Positions 29,842 through 37,605 of a DNA stretch of 64,000 nucleotides are shown here, one piece after another. Numbering within the stretch: position 1 is the stretch's first letter; each line of letters begins with the position of its first letter. The stretch covers positions 744,001-808,000 of the forward strand of contig NZ_QHKL01000002.1 of the NCBI RefSeq assembly GCF_003947415.1, read 5' to 3'. The DNA comes from Amycolatopsis sp. WAC 01376. GTDB lineage: Bacteria; Actinomycetota; Actinomycetes; Mycobacteriales; Pseudonocardiaceae. The translations under genes were made by a program, and so were the position numbers. Below the pieces are notes generated by a model that did no database searches, was not told the origin of the DNA, and saw only the letters and a list, made by a program, of their open reading frames with translations.

Positions 29842-29847
29842 ACGGTA
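29842..29847 (-). promoter_or_regulatory. -10 box of leaderless promoter for bcp-NACHT
   Basis: TACCGT on the minus strand, 7 nt, then ATG at 29,834. The preceding lipoprotein gene ends at 29,862, so the box lies within the 27-bp gap. Confidence 0.5.
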
Positions 29848-29861
29848 GCGAACCGGCGGCG

Positions 29862-30407
29862 TCAGACCCTCCCGCAGTACTTCGCGGCGACGGGCTCCGA
29901 GGGGCTCGGCCGCACCTGGAGGCGCAGCCTCACCGGCTTGTCCGGAACGGCGAACGCCAGATTCAGCCGGACCGACCGGCCCGGCGCCACGTCCTTGCCG
30001 GCGTCCGCGACGCCGTTGTAGCCCTGCACCGGGTCGACGACCTGTTTGACCGCCGTGGTTTCCCCGTCGATCTCACCCGCGACGGACAGGCCGGAGAGCC
30101 GGTACGTGCCGTCGCCCGCGTTCGTCACCTCGATGCCGAAGGCCACCGCACGGGGGCTCTGCGGGTACGCCGACGCGCTGGGGCGGAACGAATTCGGCGC
30201 CGACACGGAGATCGTGACCCCGGTCGCGAACCGATGCGGGGCGCCGAACGCGAGGTCGCCTTCCGTGTGGGTGGCGGCCACTCCCTGTTTCGGGGCGTCC
30301 GCGCCGAGCGCGGCGGCCCCTTTTTCCGGTGCCGGAACCCCGCAGGCGGCCGCCAGCATCAGGGAGCAGGCGGCGATCAAGAGCTTCGGGGTGCGCGGGG
30401 GCGCCAT
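29862..30407 (-). CDS. secreted lipoprotein, DUF4352-like
   Basis: The 181-residue protein has a lipoprotein signal peptide with lipobox LAAAC (Cys22). The mature domain of about 130 residues has an immunoglobulin-like beta pattern: VAFGIEVTNAGDGTYRLSGLSV, then GRSVRLNLAFAVPDKPVRLRLQVRPS. It resembles DUF4352/telomeric-repeat-like secreted domains of actinobacteria, which are of unknown function. A GGAG site precedes the ATG. It points the same way as bcp, 27 bp upstream, but bcp has its own promoter box. Confidence 0.75.
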   Translation of the reverse strand: MAPPRTPKLLIAACSLMLAAACGVPAPEKGAAALGADAPKQGVAATHTEGDLAFGAPHRFATGVTISVSAPNSFRPSASAYPQSPRAVAFGIEVTNAGDGTYRLSGLSVAGEIDGETTAVKQVVDPVQGYNGVADAGKDVAPGRSVRLNLAFAVPDKPVRLRLQVRPSPSEPVAAKYCGRV

Positions 30408-30607
30408 GTGCGGTTACTCCAGTCGGAGGTGCGAGTGGGCCGTTCGAGGTAGGTATTAGTGCCGAAGAGTCCAGAGTGACGGTCTTCCGCAGCCGAGAGG
30501 AGCGGCACGGCCGGGTTGAGGCGCACCTGGTGTACAGCCGTGGCCGATCCGTGATCGGAAGGGTACGGCTAGTGACAGTCGTCACCTCGGTGGCACACCG
30601 GCGACGA

Positions 30608-30790
30608 TCAGACGGCGAAGGCGAAGAACAGGATGAAGATCGCCAGACCGGACACCCAGGCCACGATCAGCCAGCCGAAATCGCGCATCGGATCGACCGC
30701 TCGGCTCTCCTCGCCGGGGACGTAGACGCCGCGCTCTTCGAACCAGTCCGCCCACCGGGTCATCCAGCGAAAGGGGCTTCGAGACGCCAT
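30608..30790 (-). CDS. small membrane protein, 60 aa
   Basis: This short gene encodes a basic N-terminus (RSPFRWMTRWADWFEERG) and one C-terminal membrane helix (about residues 41-59, WLIVAWVSGLAIFILFFAF). I do not recognise a family. TACTGT lies 6 nt before the ATG, matching the leaderless pattern of neighbouring genes and supporting that it is real. The next minus-strand gene is the lipoprotein about 200 bp downstream. It is divergent from the GH25 lysozyme. Confidence 0.65.
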   Translation of the reverse strand: MASRSPFRWMTRWADWFEERGVYVPGEESRAVDPMRDFGWLIVAWVSGLAIFILFFAFAV

Positions 30791-30796
30791 GTCGTC

Positions 30797-30802
30797 ACAG
30801 TA
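30797..30802 (-). promoter_or_regulatory. -10 box of leaderless promoter for the 60-aa membrane protein
   Basis: TACTGT on the minus strand, 6 nt, then ATG at 30,790. Confidence 0.5.
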
Positions 30803-30919
30803 CGGGTATGGGTGAGCCGCGTCAGCCGAGGAGTGGCCGCCCAAAAGGGCGAATCGGACGTACCAGTTATCGCCCACTAGGCCCTTTTGTCCAATCGGTT
30901 CACCCGCCAGGCTGTAACG

Positions 30920-31879
30920 ATGGCGCTGGGAATAGATGTCTACAGCCGCTTTCAGTCCGTTACCAATTGGCAGGCCGTCAAGGATCATGGCGTGACGTTC
31001 GTCTTCGTCAAGCTCACCGATGGTGGTGGATTGCCGAACGGCGGCCGCAACACCGGCGATGCCTTGGTGGCCGGAGCCAGATCGGTGAAAATCCCGGTGG
31101 GCGGCTACCACTTCGCTCAGGCGAGTCCGTCGCCGGAGGCGCAGGCCGACGTGTTCATCGCGGAGGTCCGGCGGCTCGGGGCGACCGGATGCGTCCCGAT
31201 GCTCGACCTCGAGGACAACCCGCCCGGTTCGGGGACGCCGAACATCCCCGACGCGCGCAAGCGCGACTTCTCGATCAGGTTCTGCAACCGCGTGGCCGGA
31301 CACGGGTTCCGGCCGGGCATCTACCTGAACAACTCGCTCGCCAAGATGCTGCGGCCGGATCGATTCGGCGTGCCGGACCTGGTCATCTGGATCGCGCGCT
31401 ACGGCGCCAAACCCGATGCCGCCGCGGGCCACTACGACGTGCACCAGTACTCCGACGCCGGCCAGGTGCCCGGCATCCGCGCGAGCAGTGTCGACCTCAA
31501 CGAGTCCTACACGAACGCCCACTTGACCGGCGGCGGCGCCGCCCCGAAGCGGAAGGCGACGACAGAACTCATGGAACGCAGGACCATTCCGGCCAGCCCG
31601 TCCGTCACGTCCGTGCGGCTGCTGCTCTCCGGCAGCGAGACGGCCGCGATCATCGTCCGCCCTCGTGTCGACGGGGACGGCATCACCGACGCGCCCGTAT
31701 GGCAGGGCAACATCTACGCCTGGGGAAGCGACAAGGTGGGTGTCGGCGGGAATCCCATGCAGACGCCCGGATTCAACCCGAAGACGGTTTCGCACCGGCG
31801 GTACCACCTGCCGGGCGCGGTGTGGGCCGACTTCGAGTACAGCTCGAACGTGGACTTCGAGATCGACATCGTCGGCTGA
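30920..31879 (+). CDS. glycoside hydrolase family 25 lysozyme-like protein
   Basis: The 319-residue protein begins directly with the GH25 fold (MALGIDVYSRFQSVTNW). It has the catalytic acids Asp96 and Glu98 in the MLDLEDN motif, with Asp6 at the active-site rim. GH25 enzymes cleave the N-acetylmuramic acid linkage of peptidoglycan. The C-terminal 110 residues form an unrecognised beta-rich domain. No signal peptide is visible, which is typical of phage endolysins but also of several host proteins. ATG at 30,920 was chosen because the fold starts there; an upstream ATG at 30,887 adds 11 unlikely residues. Confidence 0.87.
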   Translation: MALGIDVYSRFQSVTNWQAVKDHGVTFVFVKLTDGGGLPNGGRNTGDALVAGARSVKIPVGGYHFAQASPSPEAQADVFIAEVRRLGATGCVPMLDLEDNPPGSGTPNIPDARKRDFSIRFCNRVAGHGFRPGIYLNNSLAKMLRPDRFGVPDLVIWIARYGAKPDAAAGHYDVHQYSDAGQVPGIRASSVDLNESYTNAHLTGGGAAPKRKATTELMERRTIPASPSVTSVRLLLSGSETAAIIVRPRVDGDGITDAPVWQGNIYAWGSDKVGVGGNPMQTPGFNPKTVSHRRYHLPGAVWADFEYSSNVDFEIDIVG

Positions 31880-31884
31880 GCGTG

Positions 31885-31945
31885 GAAGTCCGTGAGGGCC
31901 TCCTTCCCTACTCTCAAGGTAGGGAAGGAGGCCCTCACGGACTTC
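31885..31945. terminator. 26-bp perfect palindrome after the lysozyme gene (TGAGGGCCTCCTT family)
   Basis: Arms 31,885-31,910 and 31,920-31,945 are perfectly complementary around a 9-nt loop. The arm word GTGAGGGCCTCCTTCCCTA resembles the palindrome at 40,689. It lies between two plus-strand genes and probably terminates the lysozyme transcript. Confidence 0.75.
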
Positions 31946-31988
31946 GGGGTGTGGCACGATGATCGGGTGATGGATTTCCGAAAGGGCA

Positions 31989-32330
31989 ATGCCGCGTAGA
32001 GCGCCCGCACGAGTCCGGCGAGGGCTTCGACTTCGGCGTCCGGCCGAACTCCGTGACCCGTGGGGTTTTTCGCCCGCACTCGCCGCCGAGATCGCCCGGC
32101 TCGAACGTTCCCGGAACTATCTCGGGCCCGGTGCGACCCGGACCGCGCTCCGCCTCTGGCGAGAGTTCACCGCGGACCCGTACCGACGGCTTCGGGTCGA
32201 CACCGAGGGCTGTGGTATCTGGGAGTGTTGCGGCGATCCCCGGCAAGCGAGGGAAATGCTCGAAGGGGTGCTGCTCGCCCTCCCGGCGCGAGCCGCCAAG
32301 GAGTTGCGGAGGCACGTCGGCGAGGAGTGA
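31989..32330 (+). CDS. hypothetical protein, 113 aa
   Basis: I do not recognise this protein. It is basic and arginine-rich at the N-terminus. It has a Cys-containing centre (DTEGCGIWECCGDPRQAREMLE, near residues 72-92 with three cysteines) and a helical end (LPARAAKELRRHV). Codon use is typical of the neighbourhood. AAAGGG lies close to the ATG. It is convergent with the alcohol dehydrogenase, 28 bp apart. It could be a small nucleic-acid-associated protein, but that is a guess from composition only. Confidence 0.6.
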   Translation: MPRRAPARVRRGLRLRRPAELRDPWGFSPALAAEIARLERSRNYLGPGATRTALRLWREFTADPYRRLRVDTEGCGIWECCGDPRQAREMLEGVLLALPARAAKELRRHVGEE

Positions 32331-32358
32331 TGGTTCTCGCGAAGGCGCGCTCCCCACC

Positions 32359-33450
32359 TCAAGAGAAGGTGACGACCTGCCGCACCGCGGCGCCCCGCCG
32401 CAGTCGGTCGAAGCCCGTGTTGATCTCCTCCAGCCCGATCCGGTGCGTCAGCAACGCCTCCACGGGCAGCAGCCCGGCCCGGTAGAGGGCGATGAACCGG
32501 GGGATGTCGCGCCGGGGGACGCACGAGCCGAGGTAGCTGCCGCGCAGCGTCTTCTCTTCGGCTACCAGGCTTTGCGCGGGCAGCGCGAGTTCGGCGGACG
32601 GGTCGGGAAGGCCGACGGTGACGGTGGTACCGCCCGGCCGGGTCGCCCGGTACGCCTGGTGCAGGGCGGCGACCACGCCGGTGGTGTCGACGGCGTGGTC
32701 GGCGCCGCCGTCGGTGAGTTCCCTGATCGCGTCGACGTCGCCCTCGAGTGCGTGGGTCGCGCCGAGGGACAGTGCCAGCTCGCGCTTTTCGGCGACGAGG
32801 TCGACGGCCACCAGTGTGGCCGCGCCGGCGGCTTTCGCGGCGAGGAGTGCGGCGAGGCCGACGCCGCCGAGGCCGAAGACGGCGACGCTGTCTCCCGGTC
32901 GTACGTCGGTCGCGTTGAAGACGGCGCCGGCGCCGGTGAGCACCGCGCAGCCGAACAGGGCCGCGACGTCGAACGGCAGGGCGTCGTCGACGGCGACCAC
33001 CGAACGGGCCGAGACGACGATGTGTTCGGCGAACGCGGAGACGCCCAGGTGGTGCCCTGGGCGGCCGTCGGGGGAGGACCAGCGGGTGCCGCCGCCGAGC
33101 AGGGTGCCGTTCCGGTTCGACTCGGCCGCCGGGGCGCACAGGGCGGGCCGCCCGGTGAGGCAGGGGCGGCAGTCGCCGCAGGAGGGCACGAACGACAGCA
33201 CGACATGCTGACCCGCCGTGAAGCCGGTGCCCTGCCCCGCTTCGACCACCTCGCCAGCGGCCTCGTGTCCCAGGACCATTGGCAGTGGCCGGGGCCTGGT
33301 GCCCTCGATCACCGACAGATCCGAGTGGCACAGCCCGGCGGCCCGCACCCGGACCAGCAGCTCACCCGGCCCGGGCGGCTCCAGCGTCATCGTCTCGATT
33401 TCCAGCGGGCGGCCGACTTCGCGGAGGACCGCGCCCCGGACCCGCATCAT
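32359..33450 (-). CDS. zinc-dependent alcohol dehydrogenase
   Basis: This 363-residue medium-chain dehydrogenase has catalytic zinc ligands Cys41 (GLCHSD) and His62-Glu63 (GHE). The structural zinc site is Cys91, Cys94, Cys97 and Cys105. The Rossmann motif FGLGGVGLAAL follows. It oxidises an alcohol, or reduces an aldehyde, with NAD(P). It is the last gene of the minus-strand glycerol-type operon and overlaps the ABM gene start by 4 bp. A polyol or aldehyde substrate linked to glycerol metabolism is plausible but unproven. Confidence 0.9.
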   Translation of the reverse strand: MMRVRGAVLREVGRPLEIETMTLEPPGPGELLVRVRAAGLCHSDLSVIEGTRPRPLPMVLGHEAAGEVVEAGQGTGFTAGQHVVLSFVPSCGDCRPCLTGRPALCAPAAESNRNGTLLGGGTRWSSPDGRPGHHLGVSAFAEHIVVSARSVVAVDDALPFDVAALFGCAVLTGAGAVFNATDVRPGDSVAVFGLGGVGLAALLAAKAAGAATLVAVDLVAEKRELALSLGATHALEGDVDAIRELTDGGADHAVDTTGVVAALHQAYRATRPGGTTVTVGLPDPSAELALPAQSLVAEEKTLRGSYLGSCVPRRDIPRFIALYRAGLLPVEALLTHRIGLEEINTGFDRLRRGAAVRQVVTFS

Positions 33451-33737
33451 CGCCCGCTCCCGGCCGGGACACAGGTGGTGACCTGGCGTTCGGACAACAA
33501 CGGAACCACCTCGCCGAGCACGATCCGCCGGAAGTGCTCCGACTCGCAGTGGCCGGTGAAGTCCTGTTCGGACTCGTACTCCTCGACGATCACCACCACT
33601 CCGTCCTCGGTTCCGGAGTGGACGGTGTAGCCGACACAGCCAGGCTCACGCAGTGAGGCGGCGGCCATCGGCTCCAGCAGTTCGAGGACGCGGTCCCGGT
33701 GCGCGGTCACGTACCGGGCCACCACGACGAAAATCAT
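33447..33737 (-). CDS. antibiotic biosynthesis monooxygenase (ABM)-fold protein
   Basis: The 96-residue protein has the dimeric ferredoxin-like ABM fold, seen as IFVVVARYVTAHRDRVLELL, then EPGCVGYTVHSG and VVIVEEYESEQDFTGHCESEHF. ABM proteins range from quinol monooxygenases to catabolic enzymes such as LsrG. Here it is sandwiched in the glycerol operon and overlaps both neighbours by 4 bp, so a catabolic or detoxifying role is more likely than antibiotic synthesis. The specific reaction is unknown. Confidence 0.82.
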   Translation of the reverse strand: MIFVVVARYVTAHRDRVLELLEPMAAASLREPGCVGYTVHSGTEDGVVVIVEEYESEQDFTGHCESEHFRRIVLGEVVPLLSERQVTTCVPAGSGR

Positions 33738-34327
33738 TTTTCTCCTGCGCTCAGCTGGGACCGGGTCAGCGACCACAGCCCCGAATCGGACGACGCGGCG
33801 CCCAGCGCGCCCATCGCGAGGGAATGGGCCACCCCGGACCGGTCGGTGACGAAACCGGCCGCCACGAACGGCGACATGGTTTCGCGGGCCTGCGCCGACA
33901 TCCAGGGGATGATCGGCGCGGGCATGAGCTCCACCAGGTCGGGACGGCTGCGTTTCACCGCTTCCAGGCTGCGGTTCAGATTCGACCGGTCGGTGACGAA
34001 CACCTTGTGCATCGTCAGCATCGACAACGTGCGTGCCCGTTCGATCGGGGCGACCCTGGTGCTGACCACCCCGGTCGCCCCGATCTCCTGGAGGAAGTCC
34101 ACGCCGCCGCGATCGGTGGCGAGGCCGGGACAGGAGTCGATGTTGACGAAGAGGACCTTCTCCAGTCCCGTCAGCACCGGCACGATCTTGGCCAGCTGCC
34201 CGACCGGGACCGCCGCGAGGATGCCGACGCGGGACGCCGAGTTCGCGAAGTCGCCCACCTTGGCGGTGCCGACCACCGACGCGCAGACCGGGACGTCCGC
34301 GAACGCCGCCGTGATCCTCTCGTTCAT
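33734..34327 (-). CDS. glpP: GlpP-type glycerol-3-phosphate-responsive antiterminator
   Basis: GlpP proteins bind glycerol-3-phosphate and the 5' leader of glycerol mRNA, preventing early termination. The 197-residue product has the family core: VLFVNIDSCPGLATDRGGVDFL, then GATGVVSTRVAPIERARTLSM and PDLVELMPAPIIPWM, a TIM-barrel-like pattern with conserved acidic and proline residues. The ATG at 34,327 has CACTGT 7 nt upstream; a GTG at 34,336 is possible. It sits in the operon with glpD and glpK whose leader at 40.55 kb contains a terminator and a competing pairing. This makes self-contained regulation likely. Confidence 0.88.
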   Translation of the reverse strand: MNERITAAFADVPVCASVVGTAKVGDFANSASRVGILAAVPVGQLAKIVPVLTGLEKVLFVNIDSCPGLATDRGGVDFLQEIGATGVVSTRVAPIERARTLSMLTMHKVFVTDRSNLNRSLEAVKRSRPDLVELMPAPIIPWMSAQARETMSPFVAAGFVTDRSGVAHSLAMGALGAASSDSGLWSLTRSQLSAGEK

Positions 34328-34345
34328 ACGGTCCACAGTGGTCGA

Positions 34346-35908
34346 TCAGCTCGTGGAGTCAAGGGGGTTCGGCCCGAAGTCACTGGGCAGCCCGAGCTTG
34401 CCCGGGTTGAGCAGGCCCTGCGGATCGAGGGTCCGCTTCACGGCGACGAAGGTGTCGAAGCCGGTGCCGAGCGTGTCCGCGAGGTACGGCCCGCGAAGCA
34501 GACCGGAACCGTGGTGGTGGCTCAGCGCGGCGCCGTGACGTACGAGCACGGCGTTGGCCGCGTCCCAAGCCGAGCGGTACCAGTGCCGCCGCTTCTCCGG
34601 CTCGACGTCGCCGCGCAGAGAGAAGTACAGGCACGCGCCGTCGGTGTAGGCGTGCGACTGGTGCGCGGAGGCGGCCACGGTGCCCGGAACGGCCTGGATC
34701 GCGGCCACGACCTCGTCGTAGATCGTGGGCAGCGCCGACCACGCCCCGGCCATTTCGAGGGTGTCGGCGACGAAACCCGGGCCGGGCGTGAACCCGTCGG
34801 CGGACTTGCCGACCAGCATCCGCTCGTCCAGCCAGCGTTCGAAGAGGGCTTCGCCGTCCAGTTCGGACCCGGTCGCGGCGCAGACCTCGGAGCTGACGCG
34901 CAGCATCGCGTCGACCAGTACCGGGTCGCCTTCGTCGGCGATCAGCAGCAGGTTGGTGTCCGGCAGGCCGAAATGCGTTCCGCTCTCCAGCTTGTCGTAG
35001 AGCCGCATCGCGGCCGGGGTCGCGCCGCGCTGCATGATCAGACGGCACGCCTCCAGCCCCTCGGCGAAGGTTTCGAAACCGTAGGCGACCGCCTTGGCGT
35101 ATCCGGGCAGCGGATGGGTGCGCAGCCGCACGGAGGTGATCACGCCGAGCGTGCCTTCCGAGCCGACGAACAGCTGGCGCAGGTCAGGGCCGGTGGCGGC
35201 CCGCGGGTAGTCGCCGAACCGGGCGAGCGTGCCGTCGGCCAGCACGACGTCGAGGCCGACCACCATGTCCTCGATCTTCCCGTAGCGGGTGGAGAGCTGA
35301 CCCGCGCCGCGGCAGGCCACCCAACCGCCCACAGTGGACAGTGCGAAGGCGGACGGCCAGTGCCCGGTGGTGGCGCCGTGCGTCTTCTGCAGTTCGGTTT
35401 CGAACAGGTCGCCGAACATGCCCGCCTGCACGTCCACGACCTGGGAGTCCGCGTCGAAGGACAGGATCCGGTTCAGCCCGCAGACGTCCAGCACCACCCC
35501 GCCGAACACCGGCAGCGCGGCGCCGGTGACGTTGCTGCGCCCGGCGGACACGGTCAACGGCACCCGGTGCTCACCGCACAGCCGGACCACGGCCTGTACC
35601 TGCTCGACCGTGCTCACTTCGGCGATCACCGCGTCCGGGGTCGCCGGGTTCCCCGCGGTCTCGCCGATCATCGAACCGGCCCACCAGTCGCGGGTGCGCA
35701 GCACGACCTCGTCGTGGTCGGTGTGCACCGCGTCCGCGACGCCCCGCAGCGACTCGGTCAGCGCGGCGGGCACGGCGACGGTGGTCGTCTGCAACGATGC
35801 CGCTCCCTGGCCGGGCGGGGTGCGGTCGCCCCAGCGCGGCGGCGTCGGCGCGCCGACCACGTAGTTGCCCCGGTTGAACGGGTGGGCGATGGTCTGGCTG
35901 CTGATCAT
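34346..35908 (-). CDS. FAD-linked oxidase, alkyl-DHAP-synthase/glycolate-oxidase type
   Basis: The 520-residue flavoprotein has the VAO/PCMH FAD-binding domain (PLTVSAGRSNVTGAALP near 128-144; GSEGTLGVITSVRLR near 255-270) and a C-terminal cap with HHHGSGLLRG. The closest family appearance is alkyldihydroxyacetonephosphate synthase-like oxidases, which act on 2-hydroxy acids or glycerol-phosphate-like substrates. Its ATG overlaps the glpD stop by 4 bp, so it belongs to the glycerol operon and may oxidise a glycerol-derived compound. The exact substrate is not deducible. Confidence 0.85.
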   Translation of the reverse strand: MISSQTIAHPFNRGNYVVGAPTPPRWGDRTPPGQGAASLQTTTVAVPAALTESLRGVADAVHTDHDEVVLRTRDWWAGSMIGETAGNPATPDAVIAEVSTVEQVQAVVRLCGEHRVPLTVSAGRSNVTGAALPVFGGVVLDVCGLNRILSFDADSQVVDVQAGMFGDLFETELQKTHGATTGHWPSAFALSTVGGWVACRGAGQLSTRYGKIEDMVVGLDVVLADGTLARFGDYPRAATGPDLRQLFVGSEGTLGVITSVRLRTHPLPGYAKAVAYGFETFAEGLEACRLIMQRGATPAAMRLYDKLESGTHFGLPDTNLLLIADEGDPVLVDAMLRVSSEVCAATGSELDGEALFERWLDERMLVGKSADGFTPGPGFVADTLEMAGAWSALPTIYDEVVAAIQAVPGTVAASAHQSHAYTDGACLYFSLRGDVEPEKRRHWYRSAWDAANAVLVRHGAALSHHHGSGLLRGPYLADTLGTGFDTFVAVKRTLDPQGLLNPGKLGLPSDFGPNPLDSTS

Positions 35909-37575
35909 GCGTTGTCTCCCAACAGAATCGACTTCTCCCGGGCGACTTCCGCCCGATAGTCCTCCACTTGCGCGGCCACGGTGTCCGGCGACAGCCCGAG
36001 TTCGGCGCCGAGCAGTTCGCCGACGAGCGGAGCCGCCTCGGCGGAGGCGTCCCTGGCGAACAACCGCAGCCGCGTGCGCCGGGACAGCACGTCGTCCACC
36101 GAACGCGCCATCTCCGACCTGGCCGCGAACACGACCTCGGCCTTGAGATGCGGCTGTCCGGGGATGAGCGGCTCGCCGAGCGTCGGATCCTCGTCGACGA
36201 GCGCGCTCACGAAACGGGCTTCGGTGCCGTAGCGGCCGCCGAGGTGCGCGGCGATCCCGCCGGTCGCCGCGGTGGCCTCCGCGTCGTAGCCGGCGCCGCC
36301 GAGCAGGGGCAGGTTCTTGGTGCGGCAGCGGGCTTTGCGCCCCAGCAGGCCGAGCGCCTTGTCCACGACGAGCTCGCCCATATGCCTGCTGGTGGTGAGT
36401 TTGCCGCCGGTCACGGTGACCATGCCCGAGGCGACGGTGATGTGGTGATCGCGCCGCATGTCGAGCGTGGTTCCCTCGGAGCCGCCGACGAGCGGCCGCA
36501 GGCCCGCGTAGCTGCCCAGCACGTCCTCGGGGCCGAGCTTGGTGTCGAAGGCGATCGTGGCGCCTTCGAGCAGGAACTCCATCTCGTCGCGGGTGCAGTG
36601 CACGTCGTCGGTCGGGCCGTCGTAGTCGGTGTCGGTGGTGCCGACGACGACCACGTCGCCCCAGCGGGTGCAGGTCGCCCGCCTCGCCCGGCCCGGGATC
36701 GGGACCGTCACCGTGCAGTCGTTGCGGATCTTCGACCACGGCAGCACGATGTGGACGCCCTTCGCCGGGCGCACCTGGGGGCGGTGTCCCGCGGACGCCA
36801 TGCCGTCGACGTTGTCGGCCCACACCCCGGTCGCGTTGACGACCACGCGTGCCCGGACGTCGATCCGCTCGCCGTCGGCTTCGACCGTCGCGCCGGTCAC
36901 GCGTCCGCCACTGGTGCGGAGGCCGGTCACCTCGGCGCCGTTGACGACGACCGCGCCGAGCCTGGCCGCGCTGCGCACGATCGCGAGGGTCAGCCGCGCG
37001 TCGTCGGCGCGGCTGTCGTAGTACATCAGGCCGCCGCGCAAATGGTCCGCGCGCAACGTGGGGGCGTGCGCCAGCACCTCGTCGACCGTGAGCCGCTGGT
37101 GCAGCTTGCCGATCCGCCAGCCGCCCGCGAGATCGTATGTCCACAAGAGACTTTCGAAGGCGCGGGCGATCCTGGCGTCGAAAACGCCGTCCTTCGCCAG
37201 GATCGGGAACAGGAAGGGCAGGCGCTGCACCAGATGCGGGGCGTTGCGGCGGAACCGCTGACGCTCCAGCAGGGAATGCCGGACCAGGTCCAGGTTGCCC
37301 TGCTCGATGTAGCGCAGGCCGCCGTGCACCATCTTGGACGATTTGGACGACGTCCCCGAGGCGAAGTCGTCCCGTTCGACCAGCGCGACCGAAAGGCCGC
37401 GGGAGACGGCGTCCAGCGCGGTGTAGGCGCCGGTGATCCCGCCTCCGATCACGAGCAGGTCGAACTCATCGGTTTCGAGTCCGGTCAGCGCGGTGCGACG
37501 GTCCAGCCGCAAGGGTGCCGAAAGCGTCGCTCCCGCGGCGACGGCGTTCGGCCGCCGGGACGGCAGTGTGAACAT
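35905..37575 (-). CDS. glpD: aerobic glycerol-3-phosphate dehydrogenase
   Basis: GlpD is a membrane-associated flavoenzyme that oxidises glycerol-3-phosphate to dihydroxyacetone phosphate and feeds electrons to quinone. The 556-residue protein has the FAD motif VIGGGITGAYTALDA (42-56), the DFASGTSSKSSKMVHGGLRYIEQG signature (split; about 72-96) and the C-terminal family domain. It lies 30 bp after glpK and overlaps the next gene. Its substrate is made by GlpK and is also the presumed GlpP effector. Confidence 0.94.
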   Translation of the reverse strand: MFTLPSRRPNAVAAGATLSAPLRLDRRTALTGLETDEFDLLVIGGGITGAYTALDAVSRGLSVALVERDDFASGTSSKSSKMVHGGLRYIEQGNLDLVRHSLLERQRFRRNAPHLVQRLPFLFPILAKDGVFDARIARAFESLLWTYDLAGGWRIGKLHQRLTVDEVLAHAPTLRADHLRGGLMYYDSRADDARLTLAIVRSAARLGAVVVNGAEVTGLRTSGGRVTGATVEADGERIDVRARVVVNATGVWADNVDGMASAGHRPQVRPAKGVHIVLPWSKIRNDCTVTVPIPGRARRATCTRWGDVVVVGTTDTDYDGPTDDVHCTRDEMEFLLEGATIAFDTKLGPEDVLGSYAGLRPLVGGSEGTTLDMRRDHHITVASGMVTVTGGKLTTSRHMGELVVDKALGLLGRKARCRTKNLPLLGGAGYDAEATAATGGIAAHLGGRYGTEARFVSALVDEDPTLGEPLIPGQPHLKAEVVFAARSEMARSVDDVLSRRTRLRLFARDASAEAAPLVGELLGAELGLSPDTVAAQVEDYRAEVAREKSILLGDNA

Positions 37576-37605
37576 TGAGGAGCCTTTCCGATCAGAACAA
37601 GGGAT

